A stretch of 64,000 bases of DNA, from contig CM046456.1 in NCBI GenBank assembly GCA_025506515.1, forward strand, positions 15,499,061 through 15,563,060, in the 5' to 3' direction. This DNA comes from Flaveria trinervia (taxonomy: Eukaryota > Streptophyta > Magnoliopsida > Asterales > Asteraceae). Both the position numbers and the translations under genes were made by a program. The notes beneath the pieces are model-generated. The model made no database searches and was not told where the DNA came from. It was given only the letters and a program-made list of their open reading frames with translations. Below are positions 45,342 to 57,224 of this stretch, piece after piece. Every line of letters begins with the position of its first letter. Position 1 is the first letter of the stretch.

Positions 45342-45951
45342 GATGAATTCAAAGTGATGGTAATAAATGGATCATCATTCAATAGATTGTTTTTTTGTAA
45401 TTTTAAATTGATTTGTGATTAAAAAAAGTATTAAGTATTATTTACTACATAAAATATAGTAATAAGATGATACAATGTGTGTGTAATATATATATAAATA
45501 TGCAGTATAGAATTAGTTTGACACTTTAGTTTTTTTTGTTTTTATTATATGAATATTATACTTGATTCAAAGATTAAAAGCTTCCTGATTTTATGGTTTA
45601 ATTTAAAAAAAATGTATGAGAAAGTTACAAACGTTGAAGAGAAAATGGAATGAGTCCTTAAATTAAAACTAGTCAAGTGATTCTCTCCACTAGCTCACTA
45701 AACCAATAAAATTAAAGATCTTGGGAGAAACCGAAATACTTAGCGAACTTTTCATCAATATAATTAGAAAACACAAAATCAAGAACACAAACACATCATT
45801 TTAGCTTGATAATCGCTCTCAAACACGGAAGGAGGTTTCACATCCAACTATCCAAGTGTGTACTTGTTCTTAATATGACTAATGTAAAGAATAGTAAGGT
45901 GATATAAAATATGAGGAGATTGTGAGTTCAAGTATTATTTTGAGTAAAATG

Positions 45952-46389
45952 TGTTAAATTTTATGATATTTTTCTTTTAGTTCAATTCTTATTTTTATTC
46001 TTATTCTTGTTTTGTGAGGTTTATTATTGTTCGAGGGTGTTTCCTTTAAAGTCAGATTCTGCAAGGGCTGTTGTTGATGATTCTTAAAGTTCTGCTGCTA
46101 TATATATACTTTGCATCTGCTCCTGTTTGGATTAACGAAACATCTTCTAGGGTTTCTCCTTTCTTGATCATGAGTTTCAACATCTTCCTTAGTGATCTTC
46201 AGTTCAATCAGTGAAGACAAGCAACTCATCGTTGCTTGCCTAGTTAGTCTAATTGTTAGTTTTCATTGTAGAAGGTGTATTTGTCATTCTCTTGATTGTT
46301 TGTACTTCGTTTATAATACATGTGAGATTTTAAGTGTTATCTCTTTCATCTCATTATTGTTACCAATAATTGAATCCAGAAAGTTTACA
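45952..46389 (+). repeat. Copia-C probable 5' LTR
   Basis: The right end is set by GTTTACA directly before the primer-binding site. The left end TGTTAAAT is a guess from weak inverse similarity to the right end. A TATA-like CTATATATATAC is at about 46099. No second LTR is available for comparison. Confidence 0.45.
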
Positions 46390-46402
46390 TGGTATCAGAG
46401 CC
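46390..46402 (+). other. Copia-C primer-binding site
   Basis: TGGTATCAGAGCC, initiator tRNA-Met type, with no gap after the LTR. Confidence 0.88.
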
Positions 46403-47121
46403 ATGTGCTCTTGATTATCACTCTGTTGATTCACTGATTGAAAAATTGATCATCTAGGGTTTTAGTATTTTGGGTTGGGTTCTTGTTATTGGTGGTTCAT
46501 TAACACTGTGATTCATCTTCTTGTTGGGAGATTGTCTGAAGATCTGGTGTTGTGCTTATCGATTTGTTTCCTCGCTCTAGGGTTTCGCATAACCCCTGGT
46601 TGCGTGTGACTCGTGGCTATTTGAAAGAGAAGTGTATATCGGGTGAAGACCTTCTCGAAGATTCGAATAGCCCTAAGTGAAGACTATTCTGTTGGTGTTG
46701 CGTCCATTGGTCGTCTACAAATCATAACACTGCTTTCGCTTTGCATCTTGGGTATCATCTTCCTGGTTCGATATTCTGTGTGCTCATACTATTGGACCGA
46801 CTGTAAGGGGTTTCTATCTATTGTCTCTTATTTTCATCATTATTTTGTGTTATTCTGTTTAGGCATACTTGGACTGGGCTAGATGGACCAGTATTGTTGT
46901 ATTGTTATATGATTTCTTGTGTGTCTCTTGCATTGAATGCTTGGGGTGATCTTGTTTTACTTTTCCTACTCCTCCTTTTCATACTTGGCCAGTCAATCAA
47001 TTGACCAAGTATCTAGTTCCTGAAGGAGTTTCGCAGGCTGTGTGCATGTGTGAACTCTGTTCTTGATCGATCTTTTGCTTGGTTCTTGTTCTGTTTGCTT
47101 GTTTTCTTGTTGTAATCTGTC
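46403..47121 (+). other. Copia-C 5' leader
   Basis: T-rich untranslated stretch between the primer-binding site and the gag ATG at 47122. Its short ORFs show no known domain. Confidence 0.6.
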
Positions 47122-48050
47122 ATGGCTATAGTGAACCCCGCTCCTACTCCTACCCTGATTAGTAGTCTTGACTTTGGTGACCCCCTATACCTGCATGCTA
47201 GTGATACGAGGGCCTTGACTATTGTGTCCATAAAACTCAAGGTACAAAAAACTATACTGTTTGGGCTAATGCCATGGAACTTGCTCTTAATGTTAAAAAC
47301 AAATTTGGCTTTGTTGATGGCTCATGTGTTAAGTCTACCACTGATGATGTCCTTGGTAGACAATAGGAAAGGTGTAATTCAGTAGTTCTATCCTGGATAC
47401 TCAATTCCATCTCTGAGGAACTGTTTGTTGGTCAAGTGTTTTCAAAACGTGCATCTAATGTTTGGGCTGAGTTAAAAGAAACATATTCAAAAGTAGACGG
47501 GTCTGTTACTTTTAAATTGCATCAACAGATTAATTGTCTAAGACAAAATGATAATTCTATTTCTGAAATTTATCACAAGTTATCTTCTATGTGGAGACAA
47601 CTGGATATCTTAATTGATTTACCTAAATGTACTTGTGTTGCTTCTGAAAAAGTTGCTAAATACAATCAAAACCTAAGGTTGATGCAATTTCTGATGGGTC
47701 TAGATGAAAAATACTTACCTTTGAGATCTGCTATTCTCTCTAAAGAACCTTTACCTTCTGTTAAAAATGCATTTGCTCCTATATCTGGTGAAGAATCTCA
47801 TAGAGAAGTATCTTCATCACACCTATCTCAACTAGCTGCTTTTGTTGCTAAAACTGGTAATGTAAAAAGAACTGTTTCAAAAGGCCCTTCTGTCAAAGGC
47901 TCTAACTATAACAAAAATGGTCATACTATATAATTTTTTTGAAATAATTGGGTATCCAGCGAACTACAAAGGGAAAGGCTCGAGAAATAAGCCTAAAGCT
48001 AACAATGTTGCTTGTGATTCGTGTGCTAGTAAAGGAGAGTCCTTCTAATT
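47122..48050 (+). pseudogene. gag: Copia-C gag
   Basis: The ATG at 47122 is followed by LISSLDFGDPLYLHASDTRA, then after a frameshift near 47240 a segment reading YTVWANAMELALNVKNKFGF, then (47436-47933) VWAELKETYSKVDGSVTFKL, HQQINCLRQNDNSISEIYHK and LMQFLMGLDEKYLPLRSAIL. This is the gag-polypeptide layout of copia type (UBN2-like). The expected zinc knuckle has decayed: the reading NYNKNGHT keeps the His but not the Cys pair, followed by a stop. A TAG also lies in the N-terminal part near 47365. Confidence 0.82.
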
Positions 48051-48630
48051 ATCTGCTGACCAATATGCCAAACTCATGATTCTCCTTGGAGATAATTCTG
48101 TTAGGGATCAAGGCACCTCAAATATGGCAGGTACTATCTTTGATGGTGTCGGTGTCTCTAAGTCTGACTCCATAGAGAATAGAGAATGGGTTATTGATTT
48201 TGGGGCAAACCAACACATGGTCCTATCTGAGGTGTCTACGTTTGACTTAATTGATGTGTCTAACTACAATATGATTGTTGGTCATCCAAATAGAACTAAA
48301 GCTGTCATAAAATCTATAGGCAAACTTAAACTGTCTTCCAATGTAATTCTTGTGGATGTGTTGGTTGTTCCTGAATATAGTGTCAATCTCTTGTCTGTGT
48401 ACAAACTTGCTAGAGACAATAAGCTTGGGTGCTGGTTTGATGAGTTTAATTGTTGGATTCGGGACTTCGCCCGGATGAAGGTTCTTCTGACTAGTAAACA
48501 GGTGAATGGCCTGTATTATTTTGGGCATCCTGAGACTTCTAATTTTCTGTGTCGAAATAGTATTAGACCTGATCAATCTGATGTCAAATTATGGCACTCC
48601 AAAATGGGTCATCCATCTTTTCAAGTGTAA
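48051..48630 (+). pseudogene. pol: Copia-C protease and pre-integrase domain
   Basis: REWVIDFGANQHMV stands where copia proteases have Asp-Ser-Gly-Ala: the Asp remains but the Ser has become Phe, probably inactivating it. Then LPVPEYSVNLLSV-like sequence (read here as VVPEYSVNLLSVYKLARDN) and the pre-integrase segment ending VKLWHSKMGHPSFQV, the first part of the integrase zinc-binding region. TAA ends the frame at 48628-48630. Confidence 0.82.
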
Positions 48631-48636
48631 AAAACA

Positions 48637-49347
48637 TTGAGTCATGACCTTCAAATTAAAGAAATTGATTCAAACTTGCCATGTGAAATATGTCAAAGAG
48701 CAAAACAAACAAGAAAACCTTTTTTTAACAGTGAACATAAGTCCCTTCAAGTTGGTGAACTTGTTCATCTAGACTTATGGGGACCTTTTAAAATAACCAG
48801 TAAGCAAGGACATCGATATTTCCTAACAGTTGTGGATGATTTTTCTAGAGCTGTTTGGGTTTATTTGTTAAAGTCAAAAGATGAAGTTTTTTTCAATATT
48901 CAATGTTTTGTAACCCTACTTAAAAATCAGTTTGGCTTTGATATAAAATGTTTTAGATCTGATAATGGTCCTGAGTTTGTTAACAATCAACTTGTTGTTT
49001 TTCTTAAATCTAATAGTATACTTCATCAGACCTCATGTGTTTATACCCCTCAACAAAATGGTATAGTTGAGTGAATGCATAGACACTTGTTGAATGTGGC
49101 GAGGTCTCTACTGTTTCAAAGTAATATTCCTCTTAGATTATGGACTGGATGTGTTTTAACGACTCCATCCTCTGTTCTAAATAGGAAATCGCCTTTTGAA
49201 CTGTTGCTTCACAAAAAACCTTATCTTTCTCACCTTAGATCTTTTGGGTGTCTAACTTTTGCTACAAATTTAAATCCTAATCATAAATTTGATACTAGAT
49301 CAATTAAATGTCTTTTTATAGGATATTCTTTTGAAAAAAGGATATAA
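48637..49347 (+). pseudogene. pol: Copia-C integrase
   Basis: CEICQRAKQTR completes the zinc-binding domain. The DDE core has Asp in VHLDLWGP (48772-48774), Asp in FRSDNGPEF (48961-48963) and Glu in PQQNGIVE (49069-49071), with 35 residues between the last two. A TGA at 49072-49074 replaces an expected Arg (CGA to TGA). It continues in frame with HLLNVARSLLFQSNIPLRLW. Confidence 0.88.
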
Positions 49348-50726
49348 ACTGTTGTCTTTGGATAATAATACTATTTTCTTTTCACGAGATGTTAAATTTT
49401 TTGAAAATTGTTTTCCCTTAAAAGAAAATCAATCTGAAGTTACATCAACTGACATGAATCATCTTAATTTTTTTGACGCTTGTTATGACACCTATAAGTC
49501 TGAGAAAAATATTTTACCCGATGATGAAGGGAAGGGTTCCAATGGTTTTACCAGCCAGGGTGGGTCTCATGATGCTCCTAGTATTTCTCCTAAAGGAAAT
49601 ATCAAGACAGGTACTATACCTGCTGAGGAGCATAATTGAGTCAATAGGAGACATGGACAACAGTTTTAGAACATATACCACTCATATATCTGCTGCTGAT
49701 GATAGTCTTCCTACAAACACAGTTGAGTCCTCAGGTCATAGGAGAAATCTAGTTGAGGATCATGAGGATCTAACCACAGGTATTCAAAATGAGGATAAGG
49801 TCTGTGCATATTCTTCTGCCATCCCTGAGGGCTTTGAAGCATCTGTCCTTGGAAATTCTCGTAAATCAGGAAGGGTGGGTTCCTTACCTTCTAAGTTTAG
49901 TGATTATGTTGTAGAAGGTAAAGCCAAATATGGTGTGGATCGATATGTCAATTTTGCCAATTTGTCTAATGATAATGTGTCTTTCCTGTCTTTACTTGAT
50001 AAAAGTGTTGAACCAAAATCATATAGTGAATCTTGTCAAGACATAAATTGGATAAATGCTATGAATAATGAAATTGAGGCTTTAAATAGAAATAAGACCT
50101 GGATTATTACTGATTTGCCTAAGGATAGAAAAGCTATTGGGTGTAAGTGGCTTTATAAGATTAAATATAAAACTAATGGAGAAATAGAAAGGTATAAAGC
50201 TAGGTTGGTTGCTAAAGGGTATTGTCAAAAAGGAAAGAATTGACTTTGATGAGACATTTGCTCCTGTTGTAAAAATGACTACTATTAAAACTTTAATTGT
50301 TGTTGCTGTTCAATATGGGTGGAAATTGTTTCAACTTTACATAAATAATGCTTTTTTGCATGGAGACTTGTATGAGGATGTTTATATGTCTATACCTGAG
50401 GGTTTTGGGTAAAAAACTGATGGTTGTAAAGTCTGTAAGCTTGTAAAGTCTTTATATGGGCTTAAACAAGCTCCTAGACAGTGGAATGAAAAACTTACTT
50501 CCACTCTCAAGTCCATTGGTTTTTCTCAAAGCAAGAATGATGTATCTTTGTTTGTTAAGTCTTATGAGTCTAAAATTATGATACTGCTTGTGTATGTTGA
50601 TGACATTGTTATTATGGGAAATTATGAAGATGAAATTACAAAGGTTAAACAAATGCTAAATTAGAGTTTTCTAATTAAAGATTTGGGTTTTTTAAAATAT
50701 TTTCTTGGAATTGAGGTTATTGAAAC
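49348..50726 (+). pseudogene. pol: Copia-C integrase C-terminus, linker and truncated RT
   Basis: The linker (49348-50040) leads to RT: IGCKWLYKIKYKTNG, RYKARLVAKGY, frameshift near 50230, FAPVVKMTTI, then FQLYINNAFLHGDLYEDVYM, where the catalytic Asp of the usual Leu-Asp-Val is Tyr. SLYGLKQAPRQW and YVDDI (50593-50607) follow. The reading ends YFLGIEVIETV at the copia-D insertion (50727). Loss of an RT catalytic Asp shows it was already dead or decayed after death. Confidence 0.86.
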
Positions 50727-51471
50727 TGTTAAGATCTGGTATTTGAATGAAACACCAACTGATTTGCGTGTTAAACCAAACCAAATAGTGCGGAATCCTA
50801 TTTGATTGGCGATCCAATCACTGAGAACGCACGTAGAAACAATAACGTATTGAATCTAACATCAAGAAATCGATTAGGAATCGATCTACAATGTTCTATG
50901 AACTTGGAGTACGAACTTAGAGGCTTCTGGACCGCTAGGGTACGTCTAGATTCGAAGTGGATTGAATGCTTATGTTTTTCCACGAATTAGGTGGTATTTA
51001 TAGGTTAGGTTTCTTAATCGTGTGACTTGACCATTTGCATGGTTCAGTCGTGCGATTGAGTTATGCGGTTGATCCATTCGCACGACTGAGTGTTCAGTCG
51101 TGTGACTGAGTCAGTCGCATGAAGTTGTTCAGGCGTATGGACTATTTAGGCGCATGGACACTTAGTCGCATGGCCATTCGGACGCATGACCACTGTTGGG
51201 GTGCATGGTCCAGTCGGACGCATGAGAACTTCACTTCACCAAGTTTGAATGTATTCATTATTATAACATTATTCATATCAATTCAAACAACTACAAACCT
51301 ATATTAATCAAGTCAATGTGCGTTAAAAAACTCATTAATGAAATATTAAACATTATAAACACAACCAAACACTTGTATTTCATTAAGTACCCAACTATTA
51401 CATTTACATAAGCGTAAGATAATACAAAGATATTACATTAAGATCAGAAACTAGGGACACATGTATCAACA
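50727..51471 (-). repeat. Copia-D 3' LTR
   Basis: Plus strand TGTTAAGATCTGG to GTATCAACA. Shares CAAATAGTGCGGAATCCTAT and TTGGCGATCCAATCA with B. Palindrome cluster at about 51012-51225, more degenerate than in B. Confidence 0.88.
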
Positions 51472-51487
51472 AACTCCCCCTTGGACC
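51472..51487 (-). other. Copia-D polypurine tract
   Basis: AACTCCCCCTTGGACC on the plus strand, identical to copia-B, abutting the LTR. Confidence 0.88.
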
Positions 51488-51496
51488 TAGATTCAT

Positions 51497-54400
51497 CTAT
51501 TGTCTTACCTTCTTCATAACCTCTTCGTACTTCTTGTACTTCTCCTCTCTTGTGACACCTGTGTGTATCTCAAACGCAAAGCAGATTTGTATCACATTTT
51601 GGAATTAGAGGGCTTGTACAATATCTTGCGTGTCATAAAATAGTGGCCACTTGTATAATGTGTATACATCATCAGCAGACAAGTTTGTAAGCCATATTTG
51701 GTCAAATACCCTGATAGTATCCATTTGCCCTCTTTGTTCAGAACTATGACCGCCTCCCATGTTCTTCAATCATAGTACCACCATTTAAAGTGTGGAGTGA
51801 AGTCCTGTGGGATTTCCCTGAGAGGGATTCTTGACATTGTATTTGGGGGACTCCACTTCAGCACTATCTCAAGCTTTCCAGTTATGGGATCAACTTCAGA
51901 ACGTCTGATATACCTCGTAGGTGTTGAGGTTTGAAGTTGACCCACCTGGTGTGGTACTCTTTCTTCAGGGCAGCCTCAAACCAGCCGGACATCTTCCTCG
52001 GGTCAGCATAAAGTAACTTCAGTTTAGCTAGCTGGTTGAGCTCAAAACTAGGTAGAGACTTTAGAACATGCCGGAATCTAAAGTACCCGATACCCATCTC
52101 TCTCTTATTGCGTATACATTAAGATCATCAAAATGAGCCACGCGATAATCTTGCCTGACACCTTTTGATGTTTCTTTACTTTGTAGAGCTTGGTGTAGAC
52201 ATTTGGTTTAGGAGCAGAGTGTTGTGCTCGGATCTCCTCAAAACATGCAGCCCATTCAGCCTTTCTGATATCAATATCGGTGTTTTAAGCTTGGGCTTGT
52301 TCTTCAACCTTCTCAGTCTCTTGATCCATCTAATCCAGTATTTCAAATGTATCACTGACTAGGGAATCACCCAGATTGGGGACCACATTTCCCTCTTTGT
52401 CAGCATACTATGGATAGTGAGCTACTATGACATCCTTGATCTCTATCTCATCGATGTCTTTCAGGTCGTCATCACTGTCGCCTTCAATGATTGGAGCGCC
52501 TTTTACAATCTCATCAGGATTGAGCTTGAATATTTCTGCTAGTTGCTCATCAGTAAGATCATGAATTATTTCCCCTCTTCAGGGGTGTAACTCACTGATC
52601 TTCTGACAATCCCTTGCAGATAAAGAATCATGGTTAGTTGAGTCTTGATCTGTTGAAGGGGAGCAATATCGTGTTCATCCCTTTGATAATTTGGATTCTT
52701 GTCCTGGATCCTCGGCTCTTCTGCTGCCGGGTTGGATGAGGAGGCACTCGGATCTTGAGTACGTTTGGTCCTCCTCTCGCTCGCTGAAGTGGCACCTGCA
52801 GCTGAAGAGTCGTCATCATCATCATCACTGACATCAGTATGACCATAATGATCATCACCATCATCATCATCATCACTATCATCCTCAGCATCATCATCTT
52901 CATCACCTTCTTCTATCTTTAAGGGCTCTTTTTTGGACCCTTTGAGCTTTAACTACAGAGATTTGTTTGCAGCCTCTAGCTCGTCATTCTTTTGGCGTGT
53001 TGCTCCTGGAGTTGAGACATTCGATGCGCCTCGATCAATTGAGCCTGATGAGAGAGATGCTGAGATTGGACAGTGGTCAGGTCTACCATACGATTAAGTG
53101 CTGAGAGCTCTTCCTCTACCCACTGGGAGGCAGAGGCGATCCTGATGGATATGAAGAGAAAGAAGATGGTGCTGCAGGATGGCTAGTGGTGGTGGTGACT
53201 GTGGTGAAGATTGGAGGTGGTATAGCTGATGGTGGTGGTGGTGTAGGTGTGAATGATGTGGTGGTGGATGGAAGGGTGGTAGTGGTATGAGGAGGAATGG
53301 TGGTAGGGATAGTGGTAGCTGTGGTGGTGGCTGTGGTGGTGGCTGTGATGGTGGCTGTGGTGGTGATGAAGGTGATTCTACGCTTCTTCTTTTTCAAGCC
53401 GTGGGGCTGAGCCATCCTCTTCTTCCTCGATCCAGTCGAGGAGGATGCTCCCCCTTGAACACGGCCTAGCAGATCAGGAGTATATGTAGGATCAGCAGTA
53501 GTCTCTCCCAATCCGCCGTGGCGTCCACCAACTACCTGGAGCCCCTGGTCTATGGGAACAACTTTACTTCCCATAGTCCGGGTTAGTGGCTCCTCATCTG
53601 ACTCCTCTTCCTCTTCACCAGGTATAAATTCCGGTGGAATCCAGCGGACTCTGCAATATCTCCAGTGGGGGCAGATACAGGAGATGCACTATCAGTAGTG
53701 GGGCCACTTGGTCGAGTGGGCAATGTATCTCCTGCATCACCGCTATCATCATCAGCAGAGTCATGCTCTGGGAGCTGTAGCTGCTCGTCATCGGAGTCGC
53801 TATCTGTGTGACACCACTTACGTCTGCCTGGCGCCACATAACTCTCATTGGCAGATGGCCTATCAGTCTCTTCACATGGGGCTTTACCTGCTTACCCCGG
53901 TAGACTCTCATATGACCCAGGGTCGTATCGTCCATAATCTCTAGAGCCACAGCATCGTGGCGCTCCTTAGGAAGTGATGGCAGCTTCTCATCGAAAATCA
54001 GCTGCAAGAATCTGGGGTACATACAAAATCCTTCCTTTCCCTTTGCCTCCAGATTCTCCACAAGGTAAGAAAAGATCATGCTCGAGAAGCTGAAAGGGTA
54101 GTTCAGCACCAGTGCCACATAGGCATTCCGGATCTATTCTGAAAGATCACCAAACCCACCCCTTCTGGAAGCAATGCACTTCAGTATGACATGTTCCAAG
54201 TACTTGTACTGGGGACACAGGTTGCTCTTGTTGAGCACACCTGAGTTGATGTCCCCAGCGTACTTAATCCTCAGAAAGCAGCCTCTCACTGTCAGCGGGT
54301 GTAGCTTGGTGGGGTGTCCAGCATCATCTCCCAACCCAAGTACACGCTGAATGTCTTCAGCTGTAATCTCTATGTCCATACCAAAGATGGAGCTCCTAAT

Positions 54401-54613
54401 GCTGTATGGCTCGCGTGATCTATCCACAGATGCATTCTCCCAGAAGGTCTGGTGTATGGACCTATAGGGAGTGCATGGAGTAGAGATGGCTCTGTGTATC
54501 CTCGATCGCTTGAGAAAGGTGATGATCTCGGCAAACTCGGCACCATTCTGAGTTGTGTGGTCTAAATGAGCACAGATGTTGTGCTTGGGATTGATAGACC
54601 ATCTCTTCGCCAT
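51497..54613 (-). pseudogene. Copia-D accessory ORF, unknown function
   Basis: ATG at 54613 (MAKRWSINPKHNICAHLD), stop at 51497-51499. The N-terminal domain is better preserved than in B: FAEIITFLKRSRIHRAI, then LTVRGCFLRIKYAGDINSG, then CMYPRFLQLIF; a TAG near 54135 interrupts it. The middle has acidic (SDSDDEQ), basic (TGSRKKRM, LKKKKRRI), Thr/Pro-rich (53300-53400) and Asp-rich (52800-52910) tracts. The C-terminal part keeps FELNQLAKLKLLYADPRKMS, nearly identical to B. The basic patch KKKKRR could be a nuclear signal. Strong residue conservation against B despite frame breaks suggests past selection on the protein. Confidence 0.75.
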
Positions 54614-54699
54614 CGATCTGTAACACAAGATACATAAACATTAGATACTCACATAACACATACCAGTTCTAAGTAACTTGATAGGATTTATTCTGATTC

Positions 54700-54905
54700 A
54701 TTCTTGCGAATGAATCATGTGACTATGTTCAGTCGGCTATTCTATCATGCGACTGGACTCATTTGGGTGAATGAACTTGCAACTTAGTTCAATCGGTTGG
54801 CTGAGCCTGCGATTGATTCAGTCGGCCTACTGAGCTCATTCGCATGTCACATTCGCCTGATTGAGCTATTCGCCCGGCTCAATCGTGCGATTGGAGTTCA
54901 TCCAT
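54700..54905 (-). promoter_or_regulatory. Copia-D palindrome cluster near accessory ATG
   Basis: Copies of CAATCGTGCGATTG, CAGTCGGCCTACTGA and half sites, 90-290 bp upstream of the ATG at 54613 in element orientation. Confidence 0.55.
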
Positions 54906-55314
54906 CCGACCAGTTGCATGACCTACTGTTTGGTTGACTTAGGTTCGAATCTTGACCAATTCATGAAATTAAACGTTGTGTAAAGGTTCTTTAGACTTGC
55001 AATCAGTTAACTAATAACCTAATAACATTATTTTTAACATTTTACATGGTTTCAGTAGGTTATTAGTCCATTGAATGGTTCGGTTCTTGTTTCAATCGCG
55101 AATCACTAATTAGGGCACCATTTCTTCTGATTTCAGTGAGATTTCATCAAATTATACCTGTATAAATGCAAACACACGTCAGAATATCAAGAAGGAAGAG
55201 TAATTGAGGTCTAAAGAAATTTGGGTAGAGTAACGGTATGGTGTGCGATTTAAGGGCGATTGGGAGTGGTGAGAAGAATGCGATCAACTGTGCCCTTTAT
55301 ATACTGAATCTGAG

Positions 55315-55580
55315 TTCAATCGGCCGACTGGACTCATTTGCTCAGTTCATTCGGGCGAAATAAACTCAGTCGGGCGATTGACTCAGTCGATCACCTTCAG
55401 TCGGCCGACTGAAGCTCAATCGGTCGGCTGACTCAGTCGCATACTCCCATTCGGACGAGTGACTCATTCTGATAAGCCATTCGGATGAATAGCTCATACT
55501 TATGTCCATTAGGCTGTTTAATGCATGAGTATGGTCCATTCGCATGATTGGTCCATACTCAGGGTCCAGTCGTGCGAATG
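55315..55580 (-). promoter_or_regulatory. Copia-D second palindrome cluster
   Basis: CAATCGGCCGACTGG, CAGTCGGCCGACTGA (a perfect palindrome core) and CAGTCGTGCGAATG copies. Confidence 0.55.
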
Positions 55581-55664
55581 GGTCATACTCTTGACATTTT
55601 TCTGACTTTATGGCCATTTGACATTTAAACCCTTATAAACTGTTAATTTAACATTATCAACATT

Positions 55665-55802
55665 TGATCATCTCAGACATGATCATTTTAGACTCAAAAA
55701 ACTTTTGATCACCTCAGACGTGATCCTTTTAAGACATTTTGTCACCTCTGATGTGACCCAATTTTTTACTTGAAAGTACATGTGGTCACTTCAGACCTGA
55801 CC
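55665..55802. repeat. Four CTCAGAC-loop hairpins in copia-D spacer
   Basis: TGATCAT-CTCAGAC-ATGATCA (55665-55685), GATCAC-CTCAGAC-GTGATC (55707-55725), GTCAC-CTCTGAT-GTGAC (55741-55757) and GGTCA...TGACC (55784-55802). The loop is nearly constant while stems change on both sides together. Copia-B keeps two such units. Confidence 0.6.
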
Positions 55803-56382
55803 TTTTAGGTGATAAGTTCCCTTATCAACTTCCATGACATAGTCCGATACTACACACAACTGAAATAAACTAAATTTACGTAAAAGAAATAGCAATGAAA
55901 ATTACACTAAGATATATTTTGTATTTTGTGAGGGTTAATTTCTAAGATGTAACTCTAACGAATAATTTTTCTGAGAGGGCACCTTCAATCTTTTAAATCA
56001 TACATGGACCAATTCAAGCTGGAATCATACAGGATATTCAAATCATTTGGGACAAGTTAGCTAAAACCTTTGATGCTCTTTCCTTGTTTTTCATCTAGAG
56101 TCATTTAGCAAATTTAGGAAATCATACTAGTACTATTAGGTCCCCACACTGATTTGAACTTTCAAGAATTGTAGCCACGGTGATTGTCAGTATACTTGTC
56201 CTCTTAAATCCATACACAAACTTTCAACACAGTTTGGTGATCGTTTTAAGGTTTGTTTACTTCAACAAGCATTTGTGGATCCCACACTTATATGGTAATC
56301 AACATTCCTCAGGAGATTTTTGAGCGGTCTTAGGGTAGAATTCAAGAAGAGACTATTCTTAGAACTTTCAAGAGAAGCCAAT

Positions 56383-56489
56383 CCTCAGGTCAGTGCCATC
56401 GCACAGTAGAGAGGCGGCAAACAACAATGAGTTCTAGAATATATAAGTTATGCTTATCCTCAGGTCAGTGCCACCGCACAGCAGAGAGG
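56383..56489. repeat. Two 32-bp direct repeats in copia-D spacer
   Basis: CCTCAGGTCAGTGCCATCGC plus CACAGTAGAGAGG at 56383-56414 and a near copy at 56458-56489, the same 75-bp period as in copia-B. Confidence 0.8.
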
Positions 56490-57224
56490 CACATAACCTA
56501 TCTTCTTGTTTGAGCAATTTTTCTTCTTTTTGCATAGATCTCACCAACAACATAGGTTATCAGTTTGATGGTATTTGCATTTTTTATGTGCTTTTGCTCA
56601 TGCTTTGGTCTTACGCACACTTTTGTGGCATTTATTTTGCTCGTCACCCCTTATTGGAATCTTGTTGATTGTGTTAACCAGGGATAAGGCGTTACCCACA
56701 GCCAGTCAAACATTTTAGTTTAATCTTGAGATCACCAAAAGGTCTAGTCATCTATTGTGTTGAATCTACCAACATTTCATCTGTGGTCTAGCAACCTCTA
56801 GGTCTACTTTCTTTGTGTTACCTTAGTAGTAGCTAGCTTATCTATCATACTTCCTTTTATATTGCTTAGACTACACAAACTTATACTTGAACTTTGCATC
56901 TTTTTCAATTTTGAATTTTAAAGTCCCAAATGGTTTGTACCTGTGTACTATCATATTCCAAACATTGAATCAGTATCACACATGCGATCTTATTTATTTT
57001 CAGCTTTCCTCTCCTTTTTCCCGTTTTATTTTTTTTTATAATTTATTATTATTATTATTATTTTTATTTCCTAGACCTATTCTCCCCCTAAAATTATAAA
57101 ACCACTATGGATTTGCGTTTTAGGATTTTAATGGGCAAGGAAAGACACTAATTGTAATTAAACTAATTAAACAAACACAAAAGAACAAACTAAAATAACA
57201 CTAAAATTTAAAAGTTAAAAGAAG

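Larger units (their letters stand above)
40977..45951. other. AT-rich non-coding region with repeats, no gene seen
   Basis: No open frame of note on either strand. Apart from the Mutator-like element, the CACTA-like end and the tandem repeats listed separately, I recognise nothing in it. The parts at about 43500-44100 and 44200-45950 are low-complexity AT-rich sequence with short poly-A/T runs. Confidence 0.6.
45952..50726 (+). mobile_element. Copia-C: decayed Ty1/copia element, cut by copia-D
   Basis: Probable 5' LTR, primer-binding site, leader, gag, protease, integrase and part of RT are present; the rest would lie beyond copia-D, outside the window. Gag (short, with KLKG and YTVW-like segments) and pol differ clearly from A, B, D and E, so this is another copia lineage, without the accessory-ORF architecture in view. 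It has multiple frameshifts, stops and lost catalytic residues. Confidence 0.82.
54614..57224 (-). other. Copia-D non-coding spacer between pol and accessory ORF
   Basis: 2.6 kb without coding frames, matching the copia-B spacer in order: T-rich stretch (57028-57070), 32-bp direct repeats, hairpins, palindrome clusters. Confidence 0.6.

Noticed and set aside
43500..45950. Host gene or gene fragment
   Set aside because: No long frame and no plausible splice-linked exons with protein similarity that I can see.
46192..46882. Short plus-strand ORFs in the copia-C LTR and leader
   Set aside because: They lie in the LTR and upstream of the gag ATG, are hydrophobic by T-rich composition and have no relatives among the other elements.
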